A stretch of DNA of 21,340 bases from UMGS1840 sp964537245 (GTDB lineage Bacteria; Bacillota; Clostridia; UMGS1840), in the NCBI GenBank assembly GCA_964537245.1, contig CAZHZL010000044.1, positions 1 to 21,340 on the forward strand, given 5' to 3'. The position numbers were made by a program, and so were the translations under genes. Below the pieces are notes generated by a model. The model did not search any database. It had not been told where the DNA came from and saw nothing but the letters and a program-made list of their open reading frames with translations. Below, one piece after another: positions 7,018 through 14,583 of the stretch. Positions within the stretch are counted from its first letter, which is position 1, and every line of letters starts with the position of its first letter.

Positions 7018-9276
7018 TTGGGAAATTCAAATGAGCAGAATAAGAACAGCAAAAAACGCATACAGAAGAGCAGCTCTGCAGAAGAAAAGAAAACGACGGG
7101 AAAAACCGTTGAAGAACGCAGCAGAAAAAAGAAGAAAAACGAAAACTCTTTTTTCAGAATGTTTTTAAGAACATTGTGGACTATAATGAAAATTGTTATA
7201 CCGACAGTTTTCCTTTTGGGCGTAGTTCTTGTTATATTCATTTTTGCAAGTGCGGACAAGCTTGATGTTGAGGATTTAAGGCTTGATATTTCAAGCTCTG
7301 TTTGCTATATTGATGAAAACGGAGAAATTCAGGAATACGAGCAGATTTCTACTGTTGAAAATCGTTCGTGGGTACCTTTGAATCAGGTTCCGCAGGATAT
7401 GAGAGACGCATTTGTTGCTATTGAGGACGAGCGTTTCTTTTCACACAGCGGCTTTGATATCAAGCGTACAACGAGAGCTGTTTTGGAATACTTTCAAAAG
7501 GGCAGTCAGGCACAGGGCGGAAGTACGATTACACAGCAGCTTATAAAAAACCTGACTGAAAACGATGACCGAACACCTGTAAGAAAAATGCAGGAAATAT
7601 GGATGGCATATCAGCTTGAAAGAGAGCTTTCAAAGGATCAGATTTTAGAGCTTTATATGAATACCATCTATCTTGCACAGGGTGTAAACGGTGTTCAGAC
7701 AGCTGCACAGCTTTATTTTGACAAGGATGTGTCTGAGCTTACACTTGCGCAGTGTGCTTCCATTGCGGGAATAACTCAGTACCCTGCATATTACGACCCG
7801 TTTATCAATCCTGATAACAATAAGGAAAAACAGCTTGTAGTTCTTAAAAAAATGCTTGAGCTTGAATATATTTCTCAGGAAGAATATGACGAAGCCACAG
7901 CAGAGGAGCTTGTTTTCAAAAAAGGAAATATGCAGGTTACATCTGCAAGAACACAGTCTTATTTTACCGACCAGGTTGTACAGGATGTATTATATGCACT
8001 TGTAACTCAGAAGGGTTATTCAAAAACTCTTGCTGAAAGAAAGCTTCAGAGCGGCGGTTATAAAATTATAACAACTATGGACCCGTTTGTACAGGAATGT
8101 ATTGATAAGGTCTTTTCATCGGAAAGTAATTTCCCGTGGTCACCTGTAACACCTGTTCCGCAAGGCTCAATCGTTGTTATGGACGCTCATACAGGTGAGG
8201 TTAAAGGTATGGCGGGAGGTATCGGTAAAAAAGAAGGCTCTTTCTCTCTTAACCGTGCAACTGCGACATACAGACAGCCGGGCTCTGCGATAAAGCCGAT
8301 AGCTGTATATGCGCCTGCACTTGACAGAGGAATTATAAGACCTAACACTATATATACTGATCAGAAGGTAACATACGGCTCATGGTCGCCGAAAAACTTC
8401 TATTCGGGCTACAGAGGCGATATGACGGTAAGAACAGCAGTCAGAGATTCTGTAAATACCGTTGCTGTACAGGTTGTTGCCGATCTTGGAAGAGAAACTT
8501 CATACGACTATCTGAAAAACAGATTTAATCTTTCTTCAATATCCGAAGCTGACACTGCATGGGGGGCTCTTGCACTCGGCGGACTTACAACAGGCGCTTC
8601 CGTTCTTGATATGACTGCTGCTTATGCGGCGTTTCCGGCGGAAGGTATATATCATACTCCTATCACCTTTACTAAGGTTATTGACGGTGACGGTAAAGTG
8701 GTTATTACGAATAAATCAGAAACTCATACTGCTGTAAAAAAAGAAACGGCTGCTATGATGAATGAGCTTCTTAAAAATGTTGTTACAAGCGGTACTGCAA
8801 CAGGCGCTTCAATAAGCGGTATATCTGTGGCAGGAAAGACAGGTACAACAGATGATAATAAGGATAGATGGTTTGTAGGCTACAACGCCGATTATGTAGC
8901 TGGTGTATGGTATGGATTTGATGAGCCGAGATCAATGGGATATCTCACAACGAATCCTGCAATAACGGCATGGAAAAGAGTTATGGAGCCTGTTCTGAAA
9001 GCTAAAAAAGGCGAAAGTAACAGGGCTTCAAGTGAATTCTGGACATATAGATTTGACGGATATTACTATTCGCCACCTGCACCAAAAGAAGAGGAAGAGG
9101 TTACAGAAGGCGAAACAACTTCACCTGAAGGAAGTGCGACAGTTGACCCTAACGCACCTGTAACACCTGTTGAGCCTGTAACGCCTGTCGAGCCGACAGT
9201 TCCTGATGTTCCGCAAACTCCGGTAGTGCCGGAAGCAACACCTCCTGTTACGGAAACAGGTGAAGAAGCATTTTAA
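7018..9276 (+). CDS. Class A penicillin-binding protein (PBP1A type, bifunctional)
   Basis: A 752-residue cell-wall synthase that polymerises glycan strands and cross-links peptides. After a Lys/Ser-rich cytoplasmic tail comes one membrane helix (about 57-80). The GT51 glycosyltransferase domain includes A-I-E-D-E-R-F-F-S-H (catalytic Glu near 136) and G-G-S-T-I-T-Q-Q-L-I-K-N (167-178). The transpeptidase domain shows S-A-I-K (nucleophile Ser near 423), S-V-N (about 478-480) and K-T-G-T-T (about 607-611). The tail beyond about 680 is low-complexity, rich in Pro, Glu, Val and Thr with repeated P-V-E-P units, probably a flexible wall-facing linker. I choose TTG at 7018 because GAGGTGA (7006-7012) lies 5 bases before it; a GTG at 7009 lies inside that site. 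It ends at a shared terminator. Confidence 0.95.
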   Translation: MGNSNEQNKNSKKRIQKSSSAEEKKTTGKTVEERSRKKKKNENSFFRMFLRTLWTIMKIVIPTVFLLGVVLVIFIFASADKLDVEDLRLDISSSVCYIDENGEIQEYEQISTVENRSWVPLNQVPQDMRDAFVAIEDERFFSHSGFDIKRTTRAVLEYFQKGSQAQGGSTITQQLIKNLTENDDRTPVRKMQEIWMAYQLERELSKDQILELYMNTIYLAQGVNGVQTAAQLYFDKDVSELTLAQCASIAGITQYPAYYDPFINPDNNKEKQLVVLKKMLELEYISQEEYDEATAEELVFKKGNMQVTSARTQSYFTDQVVQDVLYALVTQKGYSKTLAERKLQSGGYKIITTMDPFVQECIDKVFSSESNFPWSPVTPVPQGSIVVMDAHTGEVKGMAGGIGKKEGSFSLNRATATYRQPGSAIKPIAVYAPALDRGIIRPNTIYTDQKVTYGSWSPKNFYSGYRGDMTVRTAVRDSVNTVAVQVVADLGRETSYDYLKNRFNLSSISEADTAWGALALGGLTTGASVLDMTAAYAAFPAEGIYHTPITFTKVIDGDGKVVITNKSETHTAVKKETAAMMNELLKNVVTSGTATGASISGISVAGKTGTTDDNKDRWFVGYNADYVAGVWYGFDEPRSMGYLTTNPAITAWKRVMEPVLKAKKGESNRASSEFWTYRFDGYYYSPPAPKEEEEVTEGETTSPEGSATVDPNAPVTPVEPVTPVEPTVPDVPQTPVVPEATPPVTETGEEAF

Positions 9277-9286
9277 TAAGTAAAAT

Positions 9287-9325
9287 AAAAAAACAGATAA
9301 GTGGCTGATCCGCTTATCTGTTTTT
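9287..9325. terminator. Bidirectional intrinsic terminator between the PBP and sigma factor genes
   Basis: A 12-bp stem (9293-9304 with 9310-9321, one G-T pair) and a 5-base loop is flanked by A on the left (9287-9292) and T on the right (9322-9325). It can stop transcription from both convergent genes. The sigma factor stop codon overlaps its right edge. Confidence 0.88.
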
Positions 9326-9905
9326 ACTTGTTATAGTTGTTTTCTTCAAGTATGGTGCGAAGCTTCTTTCTTGCTCTGTTAAGCCCTGATTTGACTGTGC
9401 CTGATTTTAAATTCATTTTTTTAGATATATCATTATAGCTAAGCCCCTTTATATCCCGAAGCGTAATAAGCTCTTTCTGAATTTTGGGAAGCTTGTCAAT
9501 GCTTCTGTAAAGCTCTGCCGATTGCTCTTTTCTGAAAAAAATTTCTTCCGTATCAGAATTTTTATCTACAATAGGCAGTTCGAAAAAATCATTGTCACGG
9601 TCTTCAAAGCTTAATGAGACAACCTGATGTCTTTGTTTTTTGCGTAAAATATCAAGGCAGACATTTGTCGCAATTTTGTAAATCCATGCGCTGAGACAGC
9701 ACCTTTTTTCAAAGCTTTTTACAGAAGTATGAATTTTAATAAAAGTAATCTGTACTGCATCCTGTGCGTCAAAGGAGTTTTTCAGAATTTTAAGGCAATA
9801 ATAATACAGCCTTTTTGAATATGACAGAACAAGATATCTGTATGCTTCGTTTTCATTTTTTTTAAGTTTATCAATCAGTTCATTCTCTGTCACTGCACAA
9901 ACCAT
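9324..9905 (-). CDS. ECF-type RNA polymerase sigma factor
   Basis: About 193 residues. The region-2 part reads Y-Y-x-C-L-K-I-L-K-N-S-F-D-A-Q-D-A-V-Q-I-T-F-I-K-I, then A-W-I-Y-K-I-A-T-N-V-C-L-D-I-L-R. The region-4 part reads L-P-K-I-Q-K-E-L-I-T-L-R-D-I-K-G-L-S-Y-N-D-I-S, then L-K-S-G-T-V-K-S-G-L-N-R-A-R-K-K-L-R. This is the typical two-domain layout of extracytoplasmic-function sigma factors, which redirect RNA polymerase to small stress regulons. The start is uncertain: ATG at 9905, TTG at 9920 or GTG at 9893, none with a clear ribosome binding site, so translation is probably coupled to radA, whose end it overlaps by about 26 bases. No anti-sigma gene is adjacent. It ends at the shared terminator. 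Confidence 0.85.
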   Translation of the reverse strand: MVCAVTENELIDKLKKNENEAYRYLVLSYSKRLYYYCLKILKNSFDAQDAVQITFIKIHTSVKSFEKRCCLSAWIYKIATNVCLDILRKKQRHQVVSLSFEDRDNDFFELPIVDKNSDTEEIFFRKEQSAELYRSIDKLPKIQKELITLRDIKGLSYNDISKKMNLKSGTVKSGLNRARKKLRTILEENNYNK

Positions 9906-11268
9906 TACTGAAAGCTTCAATAATGCTCTTGACAGGTATTATATTTAAATTTTTGTATTTTGTTTTGTCTATTGCAGATAAATTTTTGTAAGGAATAATT
10001 GCGTTTTTAAAGCCGAGTTTTTGTGCTTCCGATAATCTTTTTTCTATTCCTGATACATTTCTTATTTCACCTAAAAGTCCAACCTCTCCGAAAATAACGC
10101 AGTCGGGAAGAAGAGGGATATTTTTCAGGGATGAGGCAATACAAAGTGCGATTGCAAGGTCACAGGCAGGCTCGTTTACATAAAGACCGCCCGTTACATT
10201 GACATACACATCTTGTGTTGATATCATCGACATTCCTGCACGCTTTTCCAAAACTGCAAGTATAAGACAAAGACGGTTATAATCCACACCCGTTCCTGTC
10301 TTTTTTGGAACGGCATAGCTTGTTTTTGTGGTAAGTGCCTGAATTTCTGCAAGTATGGGGCGCGTTCCCTCAAGTGTAGCTGTTACTGCGCTTCCCGAAA
10401 TTCCGTTGGTATGACCGTTTATAAATATTTCGGAAGGGTTTGTTATCTGTGCAAGTCCTGTTTCTCTCATATCAAAAACAGCAAGCTCATTTGACGAGCC
10501 GAAACGGTTTTTGTTTGTTCTTATAATTCTGTATGAGGATTGCTTTTCTCCTTCAAAATATAGCACACAGTCAACCATATGCTCAAGCACCTTTGGACCT
10601 GCAAGGTTTCCGTCTTTTGTTATATGACCGACAATAAAAACGCAGATGTTTTTTGATTTCGCAAGTCTCATAAGTCTCATTGTACATTCCTTAACCTGCA
10701 TTACAGCTCCGGGAGTTGACTGTACATCCTCAGAGTACACTGTCTGAATAGAATCCACAACCAGAATGTCGGGAGACAATCTTTCGATTTCGTTTATTAT
10801 ATCGTTGAGCTCATTTTGTGAATAAAGGTATATATTATCATCAATGGCGTCAACACGCATTGCACGCATTTTTATTTGCGTCTTTGATTCTTCTCCCGAA
10901 GCATACAAGACTTTTTTGTTCTGCTTTGCAAGAAATTTACAGATTTGTATTAAAATAGTTGATTTTCCGATGCCCGGATCTCCTCCGATTAAGTTAACGC
11001 TTCCGTAGACTATACCGCCGCCGAGCACTCTGTCAAGTTCAGTAAATCCGCTGTTCAGCCTTTCTTTTTGAGTTAGATTTACATTACTTATTATTTCACT
11101 TTTTTCATCTGTTTTATTAAAGGAAAAATTATTCTTTGAATCCTTCTTTGAGGATGTTGTTTTTTGTTCAAAAAAAGTGTTCCATGAGTTACAGGCAGGA
11201 CATTTTCCGAGCCATCTTATACTTTCATATCCACATTCTTCACAAACAAAAACTGATTTTGAAGCCAT
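9880..11268 (-). CDS. radA: DNA repair protein RadA (Sms)
   Basis: A 462-residue branch-migration ATPase acting in recombination and repair. In order: a four-cysteine zinc finger (C9, C12, C23, C26); a RecA-like ATPase with Walker A G-G-D-P-G-I-G-K-S-T (95-104) and a hydrophobic Walker B ending V-V-D-S (170-173); the RadA-specific K-N-R-F-G motif (253-257); and a Lon-protease-like C-terminal domain (about 285-455). Length is normal. The ATG at 11266-11268 is preceded by AGAGGT about 8 bases upstream. A candidate promoter lies at 11314-11342. The sigma factor gene overlaps its 3' end, so the two form an operon. Confidence 0.97.
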   Translation of the reverse strand: MASKSVFVCEECGYESIRWLGKCPACNSWNTFFEQKTTSSKKDSKNNFSFNKTDEKSEIISNVNLTQKERLNSGFTELDRVLGGGIVYGSVNLIGGDPGIGKSTILIQICKFLAKQNKKVLYASGEESKTQIKMRAMRVDAIDDNIYLYSQNELNDIINEIERLSPDILVVDSIQTVYSEDVQSTPGAVMQVKECTMRLMRLAKSKNICVFIVGHITKDGNLAGPKVLEHMVDCVLYFEGEKQSSYRIIRTNKNRFGSSNELAVFDMRETGLAQITNPSEIFINGHTNGISGSAVTATLEGTRPILAEIQALTTKTSYAVPKKTGTGVDYNRLCLILAVLEKRAGMSMISTQDVYVNVTGGLYVNEPACDLAIALCIASSLKNIPLLPDCVIFGEVGLLGEIRNVSGIEKRLSEAQKLGFKNAIIPYKNLSAIDKTKYKNLNIIPVKSIIEAFSNGLCSDRE

Positions 11269-11313
11269 AGATTAAAACCTCTTTTTATAGTAATAAAAAA
11301 ATATTATAAGTAT

Positions 11314-11342
11314 ATAATATAATAAAATCGGTTTTTTGTCCA
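11314..11342 (-). promoter_or_regulatory. Candidate sigma-A promoter for radA and the sigma factor
   Basis: On the minus strand TGGACA (11337-11342) and TATTAT (11314-11319) are 17 bases apart, about 46 bases before the radA start codon. The rest of the 260-base intergenic region is AT-rich and also holds the divergent promoter at 11413-11441. Confidence 0.5.
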
Positions 11343-11412
11343 GTATTTTTCAGCTTTTTGAAGCATTTTAAAAAAATTTTTGTAAATTTAACAAATTTTT
11401 TTCAAAAAAATA

Positions 11413-11441
11413 TTGCATTTTTACTAAAAATGTGTTATAAA
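11413..11441 (+). promoter_or_regulatory. Candidate sigma-A promoter for the glycosyltransferase operon
   Basis: TTGCAT (11413-11418) and TATAAA (11436-11441) are separated by 17 bases. The start codon is about 88 bases downstream, leaving a leader of roughly 80 bases with no obvious structure. Confidence 0.5.
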
Positions 11442-11528
11442 TATAAAGATGGTTAAATAAAAGTATAATGAAATCATCATGTTCACAGCAATTTTTAGTA
11501 TTTTTAATTATTGGAGGTAATTAAATCT

Positions 11529-12767
11529 ATGCAAACAGTAGTATTTGGTCTCAGTATTGTAATTCAGGCTATCATGTACTCACTCATTATTTATCATTTT
11601 GCTGTTTCCCTTTTCGCTTGGTTACCAAGAAAAGAAAGAGAAATGAAGGTTGACAAAAAGCATACATTTGCGCTTTTTGTTGCAGCTCACAACGAACAGC
11701 AGGTTATAAAGAATATGGTTGAAAGCTTAAAGGCTATCAACTATGACGATGACAAATATGATATATTTGTTATTGCAGATAATTGCACAGATAAAACGGC
11801 TGAAATTGCCCGTGAAGCAGGTGCCAATGTTCTTGAAAGAACAAATGAGACAGAACGCGGCAAGGGCTACGCTATGGACTGGGCCTTCAAAAAAGTTTTT
11901 GAAGGCGAAAAAGAATATGATGCTTTCTGTGTTTTTGATGCAGATAACATTGCACATGAAGAATTTCTCAATGAAATAAATATGCGTTTATGTCAGGGTT
12001 ACGAGGCTGTTCAGGGTTACGTTGAAACAAAAAATCCTTACGATACATGGATTACAGCTTCTTATGCTATGACATTTACTTGCATTAACAAGCTCTATCA
12101 GACTGCAAGATATAACATCGGTTTCCCGAATCAGCTCAACGGAACAGGCTTTGCTATTAAGACAAGTGTTTTAAAAGAATACTCATGGGGAGCAAAATGT
12201 CTTGCTGAAGATATGGAATATACAATGGAGCTTATGACGCACAATGTGCTTGTAGGCTGGAACGACAAGGCTATCGTATACGATGAAAAGCCGCTTACTC
12301 TTTCACAGTCGTGGAAACAGAGAATAAGATGGATGCAAGGTCATGCAGATGTTGCTTCCCGCTATGTTCCTAAGCTTATCAAAAAGCTTGTTGTAGACAG
12401 AAATGTTCATTGCTTTGACTGTATGGTTTATCTTGTTCAGCCGCTTATGCTTGTTGTAATGGCTGTTACAATGGTTATGGGCTTTGTGCAGGGGTTATTC
12501 CCTGATGTGAATTTATGGTTTATGCCATATGAAGTTATGCCTGATGTTGTATGGAGTGTATTCTTCTTTGCACAGCTTTGCTACACACCGCTTATTTTGT
12601 GGTTGGAAAAGAAGCTTACAACTAAATCTATTATTTACTATTTACCTTATCTTGTATTCTCATACACATGGCTTCCTATCGCTTTTATCGGCATTGCCAA
12701 GAAAAACCAGAAGGAATGGTTCCATACACAGCATACGAGAACTATCAGCATAAACGAAGTAAAATAA
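11529..12767 (+). CDS. Family 2 glycosyltransferase, membrane-bound
   Basis: A 412-residue processive-type GT2 enzyme. One or two hydrophobic segments (about 5-30) precede a cytoplasmic GT-A domain with V-A-A-H-N-E (51-56), the D-A-D motif (137-139), G-T-G-F-A-I (205-210), A-E-D-M-E (226-230, candidate general base) and Q-R-I-R-W (264-268), the Q-x2-R-W motif of cellulose synthase-like enzymes. C-terminal membrane helices follow (about 298-320, 340-360 and 370-395). It probably adds sugars from a nucleotide-sugar donor to a membrane-bound or exported glycan; product unknown. The ATG at 11529 is chosen because GGAGG (11513-11517) precedes it; an in-frame TTG at 11511 contains that site. iscS follows after 34 bases. 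Confidence 0.88.
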   Translation: MQTVVFGLSIVIQAIMYSLIIYHFAVSLFAWLPRKEREMKVDKKHTFALFVAAHNEQQVIKNMVESLKAINYDDDKYDIFVIADNCTDKTAEIAREAGANVLERTNETERGKGYAMDWAFKKVFEGEKEYDAFCVFDADNIAHEEFLNEINMRLCQGYEAVQGYVETKNPYDTWITASYAMTFTCINKLYQTARYNIGFPNQLNGTGFAIKTSVLKEYSWGAKCLAEDMEYTMELMTHNVLVGWNDKAIVYDEKPLTLSQSWKQRIRWMQGHADVASRYVPKLIKKLVVDRNVHCFDCMVYLVQPLMLVVMAVTMVMGFVQGLFPDVNLWFMPYEVMPDVVWSVFFFAQLCYTPLILWLEKKLTTKSIIYYLPYLVFSYTWLPIAFIGIAKKNQKEWFHTQHTRTISINEVK

Positions 12768-12801
12768 TAAATACAGACTAAAATAGAGAAGAGGAAGTTA
12801 A

Positions 12802-13974
12802 ATGTCAGAAAAAAGGTTTGTATATCTTGATAACGCAGCAACTACACCTATGACAGATGCAGTTATAAATAAGATGAATGAAGTATATAGAATGAATTAC
12901 GGTAACGCTTCGTCTATATATTCTGTCGGTCGTGACAGTAAAGCTGTTATTGACGCTTCAAGGCAGACGATAGCAGACTGTCTTAACTGTGACGCTAAGG
13001 AGGTTTATTTTACAGGTTGCGGTACTGAAGCGGATAACTGGGCACTGAAAGGCTTCCTTAAAGCTAACAAAAATAAAGGAAAACATATTATAACAACAAA
13101 GATTGAGCATCATGCCATTCTCCACAGCTGTAAAGCGCTTGAAAAGGACGGTTATGAGGTTACTTATCTTGATGTTGATGAGTATGGTCTTATAAAGCTT
13201 GATGATTTAAAGAGTGCTATTAAAGAAGATACCGTTTTGGTGTCAATAATGTACGCGAACAACGAGGTTGGTACAATACAGCCGATAAAAGAAGCTTGTG
13301 AAATAGCTCATGAGAAGAGTGTTTGCTTCCACACAGACGCTGTTCAGGCAGTAGGCTCTGAAAAAATTGATTTTAAGGAGCTTGGCGTTGATATGCTTTC
13401 TCTTTCGGGTCATAAATTTCACGGACCTAAGGGAATCGGTGCACTTATCATAAAAAAGGGGACAAAAATAGCTCCTTATATGGACGGCGGCGCACAGGAA
13501 AGCAAAAAAAGAGGCGGAACTGAAAATATCGGTGGTATAGCAGGTATGGCAGAAGCACTTAAGGAAGCTTTGACCGATATAGATAAGAAGCAGGCGGAAA
13601 TGAAGGAGAAAAGAGAATACCTCAAATCTCTTATTATAAAAAATATTCCGCATATAAAATTTAACGGTCATCCTGAGTTAAGACTTAATAACAATGTTAA
13701 TTTCTGCTTTGAATATATAGAAGGCGAATCCCTTTTATTGTGGCTTGATTATAACGGAATATGTGCTTCAAGCGGTTCAGCCTGCACTTCAGGCTCACTT
13801 GACCCGTCGCATGTTCTTCTGGCAATGGGCTTGCCGCACGAAATTGCACACGGCTCTCTCAGACTCACACTTTCATCTGAAATTACAAAAGATGATATTG
13901 ACTATACAGTAGACAAGCTTTCTGAAATTGTTCATAAGCTTCGTCTTATGTCTCCGCTTTATGACGGTGAATAA
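12802..13974 (+). CDS. iscS: Cysteine desulfurase (IscS/NifS type)
   Basis: A 390-residue pyridoxal-phosphate enzyme that takes sulfur from cysteine as an enzyme-bound persulfide for Fe-S cluster assembly and tRNA thiolation. Visible marks are Y-L-D-N-A-A-T-T-P (8-16), E-H-H (102-104), H-T-D-A-V-Q (177-182), the cofactor lysine in S-G-H-K-F-H-G-P-K-G (K205), R-G-G-T-E-N (237-242), and the catalytic cysteine in S-G-S-A-C-T-S-G (C328). GAGGA lies upstream of the ATG. The gene is followed after about 21 bases by the scaffold gene iscU, so the pair forms an assembly operon. No IscR-type regulator is adjacent. The gene may be read from the glycosyltransferase promoter, since no terminator separates them. 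Confidence 0.95.
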   Translation: MSEKRFVYLDNAATTPMTDAVINKMNEVYRMNYGNASSIYSVGRDSKAVIDASRQTIADCLNCDAKEVYFTGCGTEADNWALKGFLKANKNKGKHIITTKIEHHAILHSCKALEKDGYEVTYLDVDEYGLIKLDDLKSAIKEDTVLVSIMYANNEVGTIQPIKEACEIAHEKSVCFHTDAVQAVGSEKIDFKELGVDMLSLSGHKFHGPKGIGALIIKKGTKIAPYMDGGAQESKKRGGTENIGGIAGMAEALKEALTDIDKKQAEMKEKREYLKSLIIKNIPHIKFNGHPELRLNNNVNFCFEYIEGESLLLWLDYNGICASSGSACTSGSLDPSHVLLAMGLPHEIAHGSLRLTLSSEITKDDIDYTVDKLSEIVHKLRLMSPLYDGE

Positions 13975-13995
13975 AAGATAAAAGGAGGTGAAGTT

Positions 13996-14424
13996 ATGGA
14001 TTATTCGGAAAAAGTTATGGAGCATTTTATGAATCCTAGAAATGTTGGAGAAATCGAAGACGCATCGGGAGTTGGCCAGGTCGGCAACGCAAAATGCGGC
14101 GATATAATGAAGATTTTTCTTAAAATAGAAAACGATATCATTGTTGATGTTAAATTTAAAACCTTTGGATGCGGTGCTGCTGTTGCAACAAGCAGTATGG
14201 CAACTGAAATGGTAAAAGGAAAAAGCGTTGATGAAGCTCTTAAGCTTACAAATAAAGCTGTTATGGAAGCTTTGGACGGACTTCCGCCTGTAAAGGTACA
14301 TTGCTCAGTTCTTGCAGAGGAAGCTATAAAAGCAGCTGTTAACGATTACTACAAAAAAATCGGAAAGCCTGAAATCAAATACGAATGTGACGGTTGCTGT
14401 GAAACATGTCATAGAGAACACTAA
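13996..14424 (+). CDS. iscU: Fe-S cluster assembly scaffold IscU/NifU-like
   Basis: A 142-residue scaffold on which IscS-derived sulfur and iron are built into a cluster. The three ligand cysteines are in place: C34 in N-A-K-C-G-D (with D36), C59 in F-G-C-G-A-A-V-A and C103 in V-H-C-S-V-L-A-E-E-A. There is an extra C-terminal cysteine cluster (C131, C134, C135, C138, H139) beyond the core fold. I see no Hsc chaperone-binding L-P-P-V-K anomaly; the motif L-P-P-V-K is present (96-100). AGGAGGTGA gives a strong ribosome binding site directly upstream of the ATG. The gene ends the operon at a terminator. Confidence 0.94.
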   Translation: MDYSEKVMEHFMNPRNVGEIEDASGVGQVGNAKCGDIMKIFLKIENDIIVDVKFKTFGCGAAVATSSMATEMVKGKSVDEALKLTNKAVMEALDGLPPVKVHCSVLAEEAIKAAVNDYYKKIGKPEIKYECDGCCETCHREH

Positions 14425-14430
14425 AATATA

Positions 14431-14468
14431 AAAACTGATTGTAAAATAACAATCAGTTTTATTTTTTT
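14431..14468 (+). terminator. Intrinsic terminator of the iscS-iscU operon
   Basis: A perfect 12-bp stem, AAAACTGATTGT (14431-14442) with ACAATCAGTTTT (14449-14460), and a 6-base loop, followed by a T run at 14462-14468. It separates iscU from the htpG promoter. Confidence 0.9.
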
Positions 14469-14479
14469 AAAGAAAACTC

Positions 14480-14508
14480 TTGACAAACTGAAATTACTTT
14501 GTTATAAT
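14480..14508 (+). promoter_or_regulatory. Consensus sigma-A promoter of htpG
   Basis: TTGACA (14480-14485) and TATAAT (14503-14508) are both perfect with a 17-base spacer. The CIRCE element begins 5 bases after the -10, so HrcA binding would cover the transcription start. Confidence 0.92.
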
Positions 14509-14512
14509 ATTG

Positions 14513-14539
14513 TTAGCACTCAAGTGAAGAGAGTGCTAA
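14513..14539. promoter_or_regulatory. CIRCE element (HrcA operator) upstream of htpG
   Basis: TTAGCACTC-N9-GAGTGCTAA matches the CIRCE consensus at all 18 arm positions. CIRCE is bound by the heat-shock repressor HrcA and usually sits before groESL and hrcA-grpE-dnaK. Here it predicts that htpG is heat-induced by loss of HrcA binding. Confidence 0.95.
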
Positions 14540-14583
14540 CAATAAGTTTATAACACATATATAAAAGGAGATGTCAATTTAAA

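Noticed and set aside
6362..7259. Minus-strand frames opposite the phosphoesterase and the PBP start
   Set aside because: They are reverse-strand shadows of genes with intact motifs on the plus strand.
13243..14301. Two 142-codon minus-strand frames opposite iscS and iscU
   Set aside because: They mirror strongly conserved plus-strand genes, have odd Phe/Cys-rich composition, and lack start signals.
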